Notes: generated by a model not told the origin, from the sequence alone. A DNA stretch of 64,000 nt from Flavobacterium circumlabens (GCF_004345565.1 NZ_SLWA01000009.1:1-64000); one strand, 5' to 3'. Positions 19,159 through 27,723 are shown, numbered from the stretch's first letter. Numbers and translations: made by a program.

Positions 19159-19550
19159 GGCTCTACTTTTTAACTTTAAGAATAGTGGGTGAATGCGTAA
19201 AAAATGAATTGAAAAGCAATGAGATAATTCTTGTTAGTGATCAAATTTAAGAAAATAAATATTAAATAGATATTGTTTTATTTTTTAAATGCTTAATATT
19301 TAGTTAGATATGATATTTAGGAGCAGCAATTGTTTCATGAAACCTACCAGCTATTTAATAATAAGACACACTTATACATTAGGGCGCTAAAAAAACAAAA
19401 GAATGGATAAGGAACGGAGTAAAATTTTAATGTATTAAATAGTAATAGTGTAAAATTAAATACTCCCGATTTTTTATATTTAACCAGGAACAGCTATAGA
19501 ATTGCTACAGCTCGTAATAAACTAAAATTCTAACTAGTAAATGTAATATC
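19159..19550. other. AT-rich intergenic region between divergent genes
   Basis: 392 bases between the starts of the 19158 (-) and 19551 (+) genes. No open frame of note, no clear hairpin and no complete -33/-7 promoter pair was recognised. Confidence 0.5.
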
Positions 19551-20075
19551 ATGAACGGCACTAAAAAAATTATAATGACACTACTGTTTTGCTGGTCGGC
19601 AAATGCAATGCTGGCACAACAGAAAGAAAAGAACGAAAATTGTAACTATATAAAAACGGCCAGCGGATATGTAATAGTGCTGCGTGAAGGCGCTGATGTA
19701 CTTGCTGCAATTGAAAATCTGGTACTGGAAAAACAGATTCCGTCAGGAAATTTTACAGGAATTGGTTTTGCGCAGGAAGTTACTTTTGGCTTTTATGATT
19801 TTAACGAAAAGAAATTTAATCCCAAAACCTTCCGTAAAGTAGAAATGGGAAGTCTGACAGGTTCTATTGCCTGGAGTGATGCAAAACCTTCCATTCATAT
19901 GCACGGAGTGGTAACAGATGATCAATTTGATGCCTATGGCGGGCATATTCTGGCCTTAAAAGTAGGAACCGGTTCAATAGAAGTTTACATCACGCTTAAC
20001 AAGCAGAAACTGGAACGAAAAGTAGAATTTCCATTAGGGGCCAACGTCCTTCAGCTACCGCCTTGTGTGAAATAA
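19551..20075 (+). CDS. Exported PPC (DUF296) domain protein
   Basis: A 174-residue protein with a signal peptide (IIMTLLFCWSANAMLAQ). The rest is one PPC/DUF296 domain: GYVIVLREGADVLAAIENL near the start, a GxGFAQEVTFGFYDF strand pair, EMGSLTGSIAW, and the conserved HMHGVVTD...AYGGHIL segment with His residues placed like the metal site of this family. PPC proteins in plants (AHL) bind DNA through an added AT-hook; bacterial ones are mostly single domains of unknown role. An exported form cannot be a DNA-binding regulator. It is alone on its strand, with the acetolactate decarboxylase gene about 770 bases further on. Confidence 0.8.
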   Translation: MNGTKKIIMTLLFCWSANAMLAQQKEKNENCNYIKTASGYVIVLREGADVLAAIENLVLEKQIPSGNFTGIGFAQEVTFGFYDFNEKKFNPKTFRKVEMGSLTGSIAWSDAKPSIHMHGVVTDDQFDAYGGHILALKVGTGSIEVYITLNKQKLERKVEFPLGANVLQLPPCVK

Positions 20076-20269
20076 AACAGGACCGGATAAGCACAAAACC
20101 GTTAGCATAAGTCTGACGGTTAAGAACCTGCTTACAGCACACTCGAAATAGAAATTACATCCTTTAAAAGGAGACCATTACGATGCTCTTTTTAGTACAA
20201 ATAATTCCCCTGATCTTTTCTTTCCAATGCAGTGGAAAATTCACCGTCGAGGTAATTGGATTCCGGACC

Positions 20270-20404
20270 CTAGCACAAAAGTTGCTCCTTTTTAGGGGGA
20301 TAGACCTGCTCCATATGATTGCGTTCGTACGCTTCCATATACATGGGAGAGTCTTTGGGTATTGGTACTTGTTGCATGTTGTTGGTGTAATTAGCTGTTT
20401 TCAT
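20270..20404 (-). CDS. Small hydrophilic protein, 44 residues
   Basis: An open frame of 45 codons including stop, beginning MKTANYTNNMQQVPIPKDSP and ending KKEQLLC. The composition is protein-like (many Met, Tyr, Glu, Pro) and the N-terminus resembles that of the 26399 gene (MNTANPTNS). An upstream DNA element at 20548-20586 is nearly identical to the one upstream of 26399. I do not recognise a family. It belongs to a set of four small - strand genes in this region, perhaps a stress regulon. Confidence 0.5.
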   Translation of the reverse strand: MKTANYTNNMQQVPIPKDSPMYMEAYERNHMEQVYPPKKEQLLC

Positions 20405-20547
20405 ATAAAATGTTTTAAGAGGTATAGTTTAGAAACAATCTGATTTTTGTCTGAAGTTTTTTAACGGATTAGGATTTATTTTTGAATAAAAGAAAACCTG
20501 CCGTAAAACTTTGGAATCAAATTTAAAAAGACGCCCGCCAAAAGTTT

Positions 20548-20586
20548 TTATATAATTTCAGGAAATAGTTATTTAATTTTAATTTC
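20548..20586 (-). promoter_or_regulatory. Shared upstream element, copy 1
   Basis: TTATATAATTTCAGGAAATA followed by GTTATTTAATT. It matches copy 2 at 26485-26520 in about 30 of 32 bases, allowing two compensating one-base indels. It lies about 145 bases upstream of the 20404 start. The rest of 20590-20848 has no gene I can support; a lone TACTTTTG (20741-20748) could be a -7 element for the next gene. Confidence 0.55.
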
Positions 20587-20848
20587 TGTACAGCAGGAGG
20601 AGAAGATACCTCACGGTGTGTCACTCTAAATCACTCCATTAATACATCCTCCTCTTTTCCGGATATTACTTTGTTGTTTCCGGCTATTCCCTTATTTAAC
20701 GCATCGTTTAAAAGTCATAACCTATTTCCCGGATCCCTGCTACTTTTGATTTCAATTTTACTGAAGGTTTTATACTTTTTAAAAGGGGAGTAAAACCATT
20801 TTGGGAAAAGTGGCATAAAAAATCAGTAAAAGAATAAAAAAAGATAAA

Positions 20849-21625
20849 ATGAGAAAAACACACACCCTACTAACTTTCCTGATTGCGATAGTCGGTATTT
20901 TATCAGTAAATGGACAAGTTCAGCAAGAGAAACTAATTTACCATTATTCAGTAATGGATGCCATGCGCAATGGGGTTTACCAAGGCGATATCACGGTAAA
21001 AACACTTCGGGAAAAAGGAAACTTTGGTTTAGGGACTTATAACTTTCTTGATGGTGAAATGATCGTTTTGGACGGAATTTTTTACCGAATAGCCTCCAGT
21101 GGTCAGGTTACTAAAGCAGAGCCTGAACGGGAAGTTCCATTTGCTTCCTTAGTTGTATTTAGTGCCGATAAGGAATATGAAATCAGCGGTATTACAACTA
21201 TAGAGATGCTTCAAAAAGAGATTCTAAGCAGGCTTCCTTCTGCCAATAAACCGTATGCCCTGCGTATTGAATGCTCTTTTGAATCCATTGTAACGGGTGG
21301 TGCAACGAAATTGGAAGAGAAAGATACTACAGGCATAGCAGAATTAATGAAAACAAGGCCTTTATACCAAAAAAAGCCTGTTTCGGGCATGATGGTTGGT
21401 TTTTATAATCCGCCTTCTTTTGCAGCTGTAGATTTATCTCCTTTTCATTTTCATTTTATTTCATACGATAAGACATTCGGAGGGCATTTGGTTTCCGGAA
21501 CTTTATCATCTGCAAAAATAAAAATAAGTATAGACGAAAAACCCGGATATGAAATTGTGTTGCCGCAGCAAAACAAAAATTTTGACAAACCCTGGCCACA
21601 GCAGCAGGTTAAGAGTTCTTACTAA
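20849..21625 (+). CDS. budA: Exported alpha-acetolactate decarboxylase
   Basis: A 258-residue protein matching the acetolactate decarboxylase family. It shows GNFGLGTYNFLDGEMIVLDG (with Glu70) and the zinc site His200-x-His202...His213 in FHFHFISYDKTFGGH, close in numbering to the Bacillus (Brevibacillus) enzyme (194, 196, 207). The enzyme turns acetolactate into acetoin and CO2. A signal peptide (LLTFLIAIVGILSVNGQ) suggests it acts outside the cytoplasm, as the Brevibacillus enzyme does. No acetolactate synthase or butanediol gene is adjacent. It may consume acetolactate released by this or other cells. Family placement is firm; physiological role is inferred. Confidence 0.87.
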   Translation: MRKTHTLLTFLIAIVGILSVNGQVQQEKLIYHYSVMDAMRNGVYQGDITVKTLREKGNFGLGTYNFLDGEMIVLDGIFYRIASSGQVTKAEPEREVPFASLVVFSADKEYEISGITTIEMLQKEILSRLPSANKPYALRIECSFESIVTGGATKLEEKDTTGIAELMKTRPLYQKKPVSGMMVGFYNPPSFAAVDLSPFHFHFISYDKTFGGHLVSGTLSSAKIKISIDEKPGYEIVLPQQNKNFDKPWPQQQVKSSY

Positions 21626-21879
21626 TAAGTAAGAACAAGGGAATTATTTTTAATACAAGGAATATTGGCATCTACCGATACTACCAATACCAATTTTGAA
21701 GAACAGGCAGAAAGATGCTGCAAGGAATAAAGTACATCATACTCAGTCCGGAGAGGCTATACAAGATTGATCCTGATAAGATGTCTGTGGCAATTCTAAT
21801 CGCACTAATTTAATTCAACGACGAAACAGACCCTTAAAGTTTGCGGGTAGGTTAAATTATCAGTACCATGCTCCGATAA

Positions 21880-22551
21880 CTAATCTAAAATTTTAAACAA
21901 AAAATCTTCAATAAACTGATTGGTAAACTCGGAGTTGTTTTTGGAGGAAACATCCGTTAGTTTGGGTAAATTAACACTAAAGTACTGCTGATGATGCGAA
22001 GTCTCAATCAGCGTAGTGCTTAAGGAGCGGGGATATTTATATTTGGAATTGTACGCAGATATGACTTCTGCTATTTTCCCACACAAATCCTTATAAGGCT
22101 TAAAGACCTCATTTTTATTGATTTCCGTAACTTCCTTTACCAAATACACTTTACTGCTTTCTGCAATAACAATTTGATTCAGTAACTTTTTATTATAGTC
22201 AAATTGATTCGTGCTTTCTGCAAATTCGTGCGTCAGTAAATGCACAATTATTTTTAACCTTTCTTTTTTGTCAACGACGTTTTCCAGTTTAAACGTCACT
22301 AAAAATTCCATATAGCACCAATACCAATTCAGAATATAAAGTAAAAGCCTGTGTTTATTTTCAAAATAGCGGTAAATGGTTGCTTCCGTACTGTTTATTT
22401 CCAGGGCCAGTTTCTTAAAAGTAAATTGTTCAAAGCCCAGGTCATAAATAAGATCTATGGATTTTTTGACCATCAATTTACCTACTTCACTGCTTTCAGG
22501 ATTTCGTAAGAATATCTTTTCGTTTATATCAAATTTTACTTGAAATTCCAT
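21880..22551 (-). CDS. TetR/AcrR-family transcription regulator
   Basis: A 223-residue protein. Residues about 20-70 form the TetR-type helix-turn-helix (KSIDLIYDLGFEQFTFKKLA then INSTEATIYRYFENKHRLL), including the family signature TIYRYFxNK. The rest is the all-helical ligand domain, with a Trp/Tyr-rich stretch (LLYILNWYWCYMEF). It is divergent from the bestrophin and carbonic anhydrase genes, with a perfect 21-bp inverted repeat between them that is the obvious operator. It probably represses both directions. The inducer is unknown; the 254 bases downstream (21626-21879) hold nothing I can support. Confidence 0.88.
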   Translation of the reverse strand: MEFQVKFDINEKIFLRNPESSEVGKLMVKKSIDLIYDLGFEQFTFKKLALEINSTEATIYRYFENKHRLLLYILNWYWCYMEFLVTFKLENVVDKKERLKIIVHLLTHEFAESTNQFDYNKKLLNQIVIAESSKVYLVKEVTEINKNEVFKPYKDLCGKIAEVISAYNSKYKYPRSLSTTLIETSHHQQYFSVNLPKLTDVSSKNNSEFTNQFIEDFLFKILD

Positions 22552-22592
22552 AGGGATAACTGTTTTGGCAAATGTAGTAAAGATTTATTGTT

Positions 22593-22640
22593 TGATAGTA
22601 ATACTATTATAAAAATTTATTTATAATAGTATTACTATCA
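22593..22640. promoter_or_regulatory. Perfect 21-bp inverted repeat, likely TetR operator
   Basis: Left arm 22593-22613 (TGATAGTAATACTATTATAA + A), six-base centre AATTTA, right arm 22620-22640. Each arm itself contains the near-palindrome ATAGTATTACTAT, so the whole region could hold two TetR dimers. It sits 42 bases upstream of the TetR start and 48 bases before the bestrophin start. Confidence 0.8.
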
Positions 22641-22688
22641 TTAAAAATAGTTTTATTACTTTTACGGGGTAATTCAAATTAAAAGCAG

Positions 22689-23582
22689 ATGTTAATCAAT
22701 ACTAAAATTCCGGTTTCCTATCTTTTCAATAAAGTTAAGTATGAAATTATATTCGTATTAGTTATTGCGGTATTAGTTCATTATCTCACGACGCAGTTTG
22801 AAAATCTCATTCCGGAGATGCCCATCACAATACCGGCCTTTATCGGAACAGCCATTTCTGTTCTGCTTTCGTTCAAACTCAATCAGTCGTATGACCGTTG
22901 GTGGGAAGCCCGTAAAATCTGGGGAAGTATCGTAAATGACAGCCGTAGTTTTGTGCTGCAGCTGCAATCCTTTGTGGCCGGAGAAAATCAGAACGAAATC
23001 AGGGAAATTGCTTTCAGGCATATTGCCTGGTGTTATAGCCTGGGGCAAAGTTTACGCGATCTTAATGCTGTTGAAAATCTGGAGCACTTTATTTCTAAAG
23101 AAGACATAGCGGAAATAGAGAAACAAAGCAATAAACCATTAGCCTTATTACAGCTGAATACACTTCAGATACTGAAATTGAAAGAAAAAAGAGCCATGAG
23201 TATTTTTTCACAAATTCAGTTGAATAACACTTTAGTTAACTTTTCAAATGCTATGGGAATGGCGGAGCGTATTAAAGGCACCATTTTTCCCATCACCTAT
23301 CGTATTTTTCTACATTTCTTCATCTATATTTTTATCGTTACGCTCTCGATTGCGTTAAGGGATATAGAAAGTTATTTCGAAATTCCATTGTTACTGACCA
23401 TTTCAACCATGTTTTTTCTTTTGGAAAAATCGGCTACGCACATGCAGGATCCTTTTAGAAATCGTCCTACAGATACTCCGGTAACCGCGATTGCAAGAAC
23501 GATTGAAATAAATATCAAACAGTTATTAAAAGAAACAGAGGTTCCAAAACCACTTCAGCCGGAAAATTTTTATTTATCATAA
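22689..23582 (+). CDS. Bestrophin-family anion channel
   Basis: A 297-residue membrane protein of the bacterial bestrophin (YneE/UPF0187) family. Two N-terminal membrane helices (IIFVLVIAVLVHYLTTQF; ITIPAFIGTAISVLLSFKL) are followed by the conserved NQSYDRWWEARKIWG segment, further membrane helices near 210-240 (IFLHFFIYIFIVTLSIAL) and the cytoplasmic motif DPFRNRPTDTPV. Bestrophins are pentameric channels that pass anions including bicarbonate. A beta carbonic anhydrase gene follows 20 bases later, so a bicarbonate channel role is a reasonable inference. The operator upstream suggests TetR control. Confidence 0.88.
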   Translation: MLINTKIPVSYLFNKVKYEIIFVLVIAVLVHYLTTQFENLIPEMPITIPAFIGTAISVLLSFKLNQSYDRWWEARKIWGSIVNDSRSFVLQLQSFVAGENQNEIREIAFRHIAWCYSLGQSLRDLNAVENLEHFISKEDIAEIEKQSNKPLALLQLNTLQILKLKEKRAMSIFSQIQLNNTLVNFSNAMGMAERIKGTIFPITYRIFLHFFIYIFIVTLSIALRDIESYFEIPLLLTISTMFFLLEKSATHMQDPFRNRPTDTPVTAIARTIEINIKQLLKETEVPKPLQPENFYLS

Positions 23583-23602
23583 ACTTTTAAAATCAATAAA
23601 AA

Positions 23603-24232
23603 ATGAAAACATTAACAAAAGAAATGCAAGCTGCTATTACGCCTTCCAAAGCTTTAGAATTATTAAAGGAGGGAAACCAAAGGTTTGTGAGCAACCTGAA
23701 AATAAATCGTAATCTTTTACAGCAGGCCAATGAAACGTCAGACGGGCAGCATCCTTTTGCTGTAATCCTGAGTTGTATTGACAGCAGAACCTCTGCAGAA
23801 TTAATATTTGACCAGGGACTTGGTGACGTTTTTAGTGTGCGTATTGCCGGAAATATTATCAATGAAGACATTTTAGGCAGTATGGAATTTGGCTGTAAAG
23901 TGGCGGGTTCAAAAATTATCGTAGTATTAGGACACACGAAATGCGGAGCTGTAAAAGGCGCTTGCGATCATGTTGAAATGGGGAATCTTACAGCACTGCT
24001 AACAAAAATAAGACCGGCTGTAGACGATGAGACTGAAACCAAAGAAAACCGTAATTCAGGCAATCCTGTTTTTGTGGAAAATGTATCCGTAATAAATGTG
24101 AAGCGCACCGTAAAATCAATAATGGAACGCAGTCCAATCCTGAAAGAAATGATTCAAAACGGAGAAATTGGCATTGTTGGAGGTACCCATGACATTACAA
24201 CAGGGGAAGTAACATTTTATACGGAACTGTAA
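23603..24232 (+). CDS. Beta-class carbonic anhydrase
   Basis: A 209-residue enzyme with zinc ligands Cys58, His111 and Cys114 and the catalytic Asp60-Arg62 dyad (SCIDSRTSAE; LGHTKCGAVKGA). It interconverts CO2 and bicarbonate in the cytoplasm; no signal peptide is present. It follows the bestrophin gene by 20 bases and is surely co-transcribed. Together they would hydrate CO2 and move bicarbonate across the inner membrane, or the reverse. Length and motifs are complete. Confidence 0.93.
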   Translation: MKTLTKEMQAAITPSKALELLKEGNQRFVSNLKINRNLLQQANETSDGQHPFAVILSCIDSRTSAELIFDQGLGDVFSVRIAGNIINEDILGSMEFGCKVAGSKIIVVLGHTKCGAVKGACDHVEMGNLTALLTKIRPAVDDETETKENRNSGNPVFVENVSVINVKRTVKSIMERSPILKEMIQNGEIGIVGGTHDITTGEVTFYTEL

Positions 24233-24264
24233 ATTTTGTTTGTAAAAAAAGAAGCAAACATAGA

Positions 24265-24296
24265 AAACCTTCAAAGTCATTTGATTTTGGAGGTTT
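24265..24296. terminator. Hairpin between convergent genes
   Basis: AAACCTTCAAA (24265-24275) pairs with TTTGGAGGTTT (24286-24296) with one G-T pair. Only a weak T run follows. It separates the carbonic anhydrase gene from the - strand MFS gene. Confidence 0.5.
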
Positions 24297-24352
24297 ATCA
24301 TTTTACATACATAGTAAAACTATATTTTTTCACAGCGTTTCACCGATCATTT

Positions 24353-25762
24353 TTAAACCGAAGATTTCAGATTGTCACCATCTTTAAAATGCAGTCTTCT
24401 GAAAACGAAGCCGGATAAAATGGTTAAAAAACCAACCACTAAAAAGGTATAACGAAAAGCATTGTGAATTTCATGGTGAATGAGTTTTACATCGCCCTGA
24501 AAAATTTTCAGCACCAACAGTCCGAAAGCGATACCAAAACCAATAGCCAGCTGCTGATTTACAGAAACCAGTGAGTTGCCGCTGCTGGTGTGGTATACAC
24601 GTAAATCGGCAATAGAAATGGAATTCATGGACGTAAACTGTATAGAGTTAAAGAAACCCAATACCGCGATAATCGGAACATACCAATAAATCGAAGTATG
24701 TATAGACGGAATGGCCAGAGCGCAAATCAGGGCACCAATAATAAAGGTGTTGACCATTAAAGTTTTTCGGTACCCAAAAGTGTTTAAGATGCCGATTACA
24801 GCCGATTTCCCAAACATGGCCGTTAGTGCCATCGGAGCAACAATCCATCCCGAGGTAACAGCCGACTTTCCGTACGCAATCTGAATCATCATCGGGAGCA
24901 GTAACGGAATGGAACTAAACCCCAATCGGGTAGCCAGATTTCCAATGATGCCCACGCGAAAGGTTCGCACCTGAAATAAATTCAAAGGAAAAAGAGGATT
25001 ATTGTCCGTCACCGCATGGCGGTAGTACCAGTACAGCATTAAAAAGCCCGACATAAAAAGGGCTAAAACGGCTGATACCCGAACAGTGTTGCCGAATAAT
25101 TCCAGGGCCACGGACAAAAGGAGTGAGGCTGCTGCAAAAATCAGGAAACCCTTTAAATCGAAATCAATTAGGGGCGATTTGTAATCAGGCATGTACTTCA
25201 GGCTCATGAGAATACCTATAATTCCAAAAGGGATATTGATGAGAAAAATCCAGTGCCAGGATAAATAGTCCACCATATAACCTCCGACCAAAGGACCCAA
25301 TACCGGGCCAATCAAGGCAGGAATAATGGCGAAATTCATGGCTTTCAGGAGCTCTTTTTTAGGAAATGTCCGGATCAGTGCCAGTTTTCCAACGGGCGTC
25401 ATTAAACTTCCGCCGATTCCCTGCAGCACACGGGCGAAAACCAAATGGGTAAGATTTTGGGAAAGCGAACAAAACAAGGATCCCAGGCTAAATAAAAATA
25501 AAGCAAAAATAAATACTTTTTTAGTTCCGAATTTATCCGACAAAAAACCGCTGACAGGCATAAAAAGGGCCAGCGTCAAAACATAACTAATAATGGCATT
25601 CTGCATTTCCAGCGGAGACTCCCTTAAATCTCTTGCAATCGAAGTTATCGACGTATTGAGAATGGTGGAGTCAAGCATCTGCATGAAGATGGAAGTAGCC
25701 AGGATAATCGGTAGTATTTTTTTGGTAGTCGCACTGTTTTGTTCGGAAGCAGTTGTACTCAT
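24353..25762 (-). CDS. DHA2-type MFS multidrug exporter
   Basis: A 469-residue inner-membrane protein with about 14 hydrophobic helices. The first-helix motif MQMLDSTILNTSITSIARDL (D1 motif of proton-antiport drug exporters) and GFLSDKFGTKKVF (loop 2-3 motif A) are clear, as is the antiporter motif C region (PALIGPVLGPLVGGYMVDYL). Relatives include EmrB, QacA and MdtD/HsrA. It is not next to an EmrA-like adaptor, so it probably acts alone across the inner membrane. Substrate unknown. Confidence 0.87.
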   Translation of the reverse strand: MSTTASEQNSATTKKILPIILATSIFMQMLDSTILNTSITSIARDLRESPLEMQNAIISYVLTLALFMPVSGFLSDKFGTKKVFIFALFLFSLGSLFCSLSQNLTHLVFARVLQGIGGSLMTPVGKLALIRTFPKKELLKAMNFAIIPALIGPVLGPLVGGYMVDYLSWHWIFLINIPFGIIGILMSLKYMPDYKSPLIDFDLKGFLIFAAASLLLSVALELFGNTVRVSAVLALFMSGFLMLYWYYRHAVTDNNPLFPLNLFQVRTFRVGIIGNLATRLGFSSIPLLLPMMIQIAYGKSAVTSGWIVAPMALTAMFGKSAVIGILNTFGYRKTLMVNTFIIGALICALAIPSIHTSIYWYVPIIAVLGFFNSIQFTSMNSISIADLRVYHTSSGNSLVSVNQQLAIGFGIAFGLLVLKIFQGDVKLIHHEIHNAFRYTFLVVGFLTILSGFVFRRLHFKDGDNLKSSV

Positions 25763-25820
25763 ATCTTTTATGGAAGTAACGTTTAGTAACGCCTATAAAA
25801 TTAAATAAGATTTTAAAGTT

Positions 25821-25964
25821 TTAGAACTTATTTTTCATCAATATTGATTTTTTTACTTCAACAGAGGCTTTTTCATTGTGTCTGGAAGAGGTCGACTTTG
25901 CTTCCGTTTTTTTATCTGAAGTTCGGGCACTGGAAACATTATTTTTGTGATGGGAAGAAGTCAT
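25821..25964 (-). CDS. Small basic hydrophilic protein, 47 residues
   Basis: A 48-codon frame including stop, starting MTSSHHKNNVSSARTSDKKT and ending SILMKNKF. It is rich in Ser, Lys, His and Thr and probably disordered. No family recognised. The upstream sequence at 26018-26026 (TTATAACAT) lies 54 bases from the start, the same distance as the TTATATAAT element of the 27967 gene, hinting at a common promoter type. Confidence 0.45.
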   Translation of the reverse strand: MTSSHHKNNVSSARTSDKKTEAKSTSSRHNEKASVEVKKSILMKNKF

Positions 25965-26093
25965 GATTATATTTTTACAGTTAAATTACAAATAGAGCCA
26001 CTAAGATAGCGCCTGCCTTATAACATTGATGGTCAGTACTTATAATATTAACAGTTAGTTGTGATTATAAAGGAAGGAAAGCGGGATCAATAG

Positions 26094-26123
26094 AAAAACC
26101 ATCAGTTCTCACTGACGGTTTTT
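26094..26123 (-). terminator. Terminator of the 26175-26399 gene
   Basis: AAAAACCATCAGT, loop TCTC, ACTGACGGTTTTT: a 13-bp stem with one A-C mismatch and T/A runs on both sides. Confidence 0.7.
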
Positions 26124-26174
26124 ACAAAAGAGTATTAAAAATGCTCTTCTTATTATGTATCAATTATATCCTGT

Positions 26175-26399
26175 TCAGGATTCTTTTTGTTCGAAATCTC
26201 CATAAGAATCAACATTATCGAGATCATCTTCCTCACTCAAATGCTTGTTAAAATCATGCGAGAGTTCGTTTTCGGGATATTTTGGATCTTCACCCCAATT
26301 TAATAATTGTTCTTTGATCGTTCTGTAGGCACAATAAAGGTGTTCCCCTTTTTGTAATTCTGTATAGCTTCCTGAGTTTGTTGGGTTTGCAGTGTTCAT
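26175..26399 (-). CDS. Small acidic protein of unknown function, 74 residues
   Basis: A 74-residue cytoplasmic-type protein (MNTANPTNSGSYTELQKGEH; CAYRTIKEQLLNWGEDPKYP; then an acidic C-terminus EEDDLDNVDSYGDFEQKES). It has no signal peptide and no recognised domain. A terminator follows and the conserved upstream element at 26485-26520 lies about 87 bases before the start. It is one of four small - strand genes here with related upstream DNA. Confidence 0.6.
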   Translation of the reverse strand: MNTANPTNSGSYTELQKGEHLYCAYRTIKEQLLNWGEDPKYPENELSHDFNKHLSEEDDLDNVDSYGDFEQKES

Positions 26400-26484
26400 G
26401 ATTTCAATTTTTAGTAAAGAGATTAATTGATAGTTAGTGCAAGGTCTAAAGTTTGGCTAAAGTAGAATTACAGGTAATCAAATT

Positions 26485-26520
26485 GTTATATAATTTTCAG
26501 GAATAGTTATTTAATTATCA
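26485..26520 (-). promoter_or_regulatory. Shared upstream element, copy 2
   Basis: TTATATAATTTTCAGGAATA then GTTATTTAATT, nearly identical to 20548-20586. The ends TTATATAAT and GTTATnnAAT also recur with an 11-base gap at 28021-28050. Its place before small - strand genes suggests a promoter of non-standard type or an activator site. The remaining bases of 26400-26696 hold no gene. Confidence 0.55.
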
Positions 26521-26696
26521 GCTGCTTACAATTGTACTTTATAAAATAGCTTCTGTTCAAAGCTGTTAAATACCAAATACCGCGACTTGAAACATTACTT
26601 TTTAAGGAGCGTTTTATTAAGAACAGTTTTTGGTTTCTAAATACGCTGATTCGAGCGGCATTAGGCTATAACTAATCTGAAATTGCAAGTAACCTG

Positions 26697-27038
26697 CTAT
26701 TTTTCCAGAATTTCTTTTCTAAAAAGAACCCCCCAGTTTAGAATCTCGTCCAGCAATTTTTTCATCGTCAAACCTAAAGGCGTTAGCGAATATTCCACCG
26801 TTACCGGCATGCTGTCGTAGAGCGTACGGGCAATGATTTTATTGGTTTCTAAAGCTTTGAGTTCCTGCGACAGCATTTTGGGTGAAATATCTGAAATATC
26901 TCTCTGGATTTCCCCAAAGCGTTTGTTGCCATGCGTTAAGGAAATAATAATGGGTAAGCGCCATTTTCCCTGAATAACTTCTAAAGTATCCCTGGCAACC
27001 AGTAACCGATGTTGGCAGACTTCATCTTTTTGACTCAT
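26697..27038 (-). CDS. HxlR-family transcription regulator
   Basis: A 113-residue winged-helix protein with the HxlR pattern: a Cys near the N-terminus (DEVCQHRL), GKWRLPIIISLTHGNKRFGE, ISPKMLSQELKALETNKII and VEYSLTPLGLTM. HxlR regulators often sense electrophiles or oxidants through the N-terminal Cys. It is divergent from a YceI gene, with two copies of AAGGTAACTACT between them. It probably controls that gene and itself. Confidence 0.9.
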   Translation of the reverse strand: MSQKDEVCQHRLLVARDTLEVIQGKWRLPIIISLTHGNKRFGEIQRDISDISPKMLSQELKALETNKIIARTLYDSMPVTVEYSLTPLGLTMKKLLDEILNWGVLFRKEILEK

Positions 27039-27067
27039 AATGATCTGATTTAAAGTAAACTCACCTG

Positions 27068-27097
27068 AAGGTAACTACTTACTCAAAGGTAACTACT
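27068..27097. promoter_or_regulatory. Direct-repeat operator between HxlR and YceI genes
   Basis: AAGGTAACTACT occurs at 27068-27079 and 27086-27097, an 18-bp period. The second copy leads into TATATTTTG (27097-27105), close to the -7 consensus for the YceI gene, so binding there would block its promoter. Confidence 0.65.
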
Positions 27098-27156
27098 ATA
27101 TTTTGTATAGCAAACTTAGGTAATTTTGGTCTTGTAATAACAGTAAAAAAATAAAT

Positions 27157-27696
27157 ATGTCAAATTCAACAATATGGGCAATAGACCCATTGCACTCCGA
27201 AGTTTTTTTTAAAATCAGGCATTTGGTAATTTCTACCGTAACCGGTTCCTTCAAAAAATTTGAAGGGAATATCATTACGGAAGGAACTGATTTTACCAAT
27301 GCAAAAGTGGCTATCGTACTGGATGTAAAAAGTATTGATACCAATCAGCCGCAACGGGATGAGCATTTACAAAACGGTGACTTTTTTGATGCGCCGGCCT
27401 ATCCGCAAATCAATTTTGAATCGACGTCTTTTGTAAACAGTGGGGACAGTACTTATAAAATGACGGGTAATCTGACTTTGAAAGGGGTAACGAGACCTAT
27501 TGAACTACATGTAGCATATGGCGGTTCTGAAAAGGATGGGCAGGGCAATCTAAAACATGGATTTGAGGTAACCGGAATCGTAAACCGAAAAGAATTTGGA
27601 ATGACCTGGAATAAAATTACGGATTCAGGCGGTTTGGGATTAAGTGAAGACATTAAGCTTATTGCCAATATCCAGGTGGGTCAGGTAGTGGAATAA
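27157..27696 (+). CDS. YceI-family lipid-binding protein, without signal peptide
   Basis: A 179-residue protein with the YceI pattern: WAIDPLHSEVFFKIRHLVIS at the start, VKSIDTNQPQRDEHLQNGDF, MTGNLTLKGVTRPIELHV and NRKEFGMTWNK. YceI proteins form a beta-barrel that binds isoprenoid chains. No signal peptide is visible, so this copy seems cytoplasmic, unlike the second YceI protein at 37932-38486. It is divergent from the HxlR gene and is the likely target. The isoprenoid ligand is inferred from the family. Confidence 0.88.
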   Translation: MSNSTIWAIDPLHSEVFFKIRHLVISTVTGSFKKFEGNIITEGTDFTNAKVAIVLDVKSIDTNQPQRDEHLQNGDFFDAPAYPQINFESTSFVNSGDSTYKMTGNLTLKGVTRPIELHVAYGGSEKDGQGNLKHGFEVTGIVNRKEFGMTWNKITDSGGLGLSEDIKLIANIQVGQVVE

Positions 27697-27723
27697 GCCT
27701 TCCCATAAAGAAGCTAAATCTTT

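Noticed and set aside
20183..20443. 86-codon + strand frame
   Set aside because: Overlaps the more protein-like 44-residue - strand frame; composition is unlike a real gene.
21715..21813. 32-residue + strand frame
   Set aside because: Too short and without context; no upstream signal or homologue known to me.
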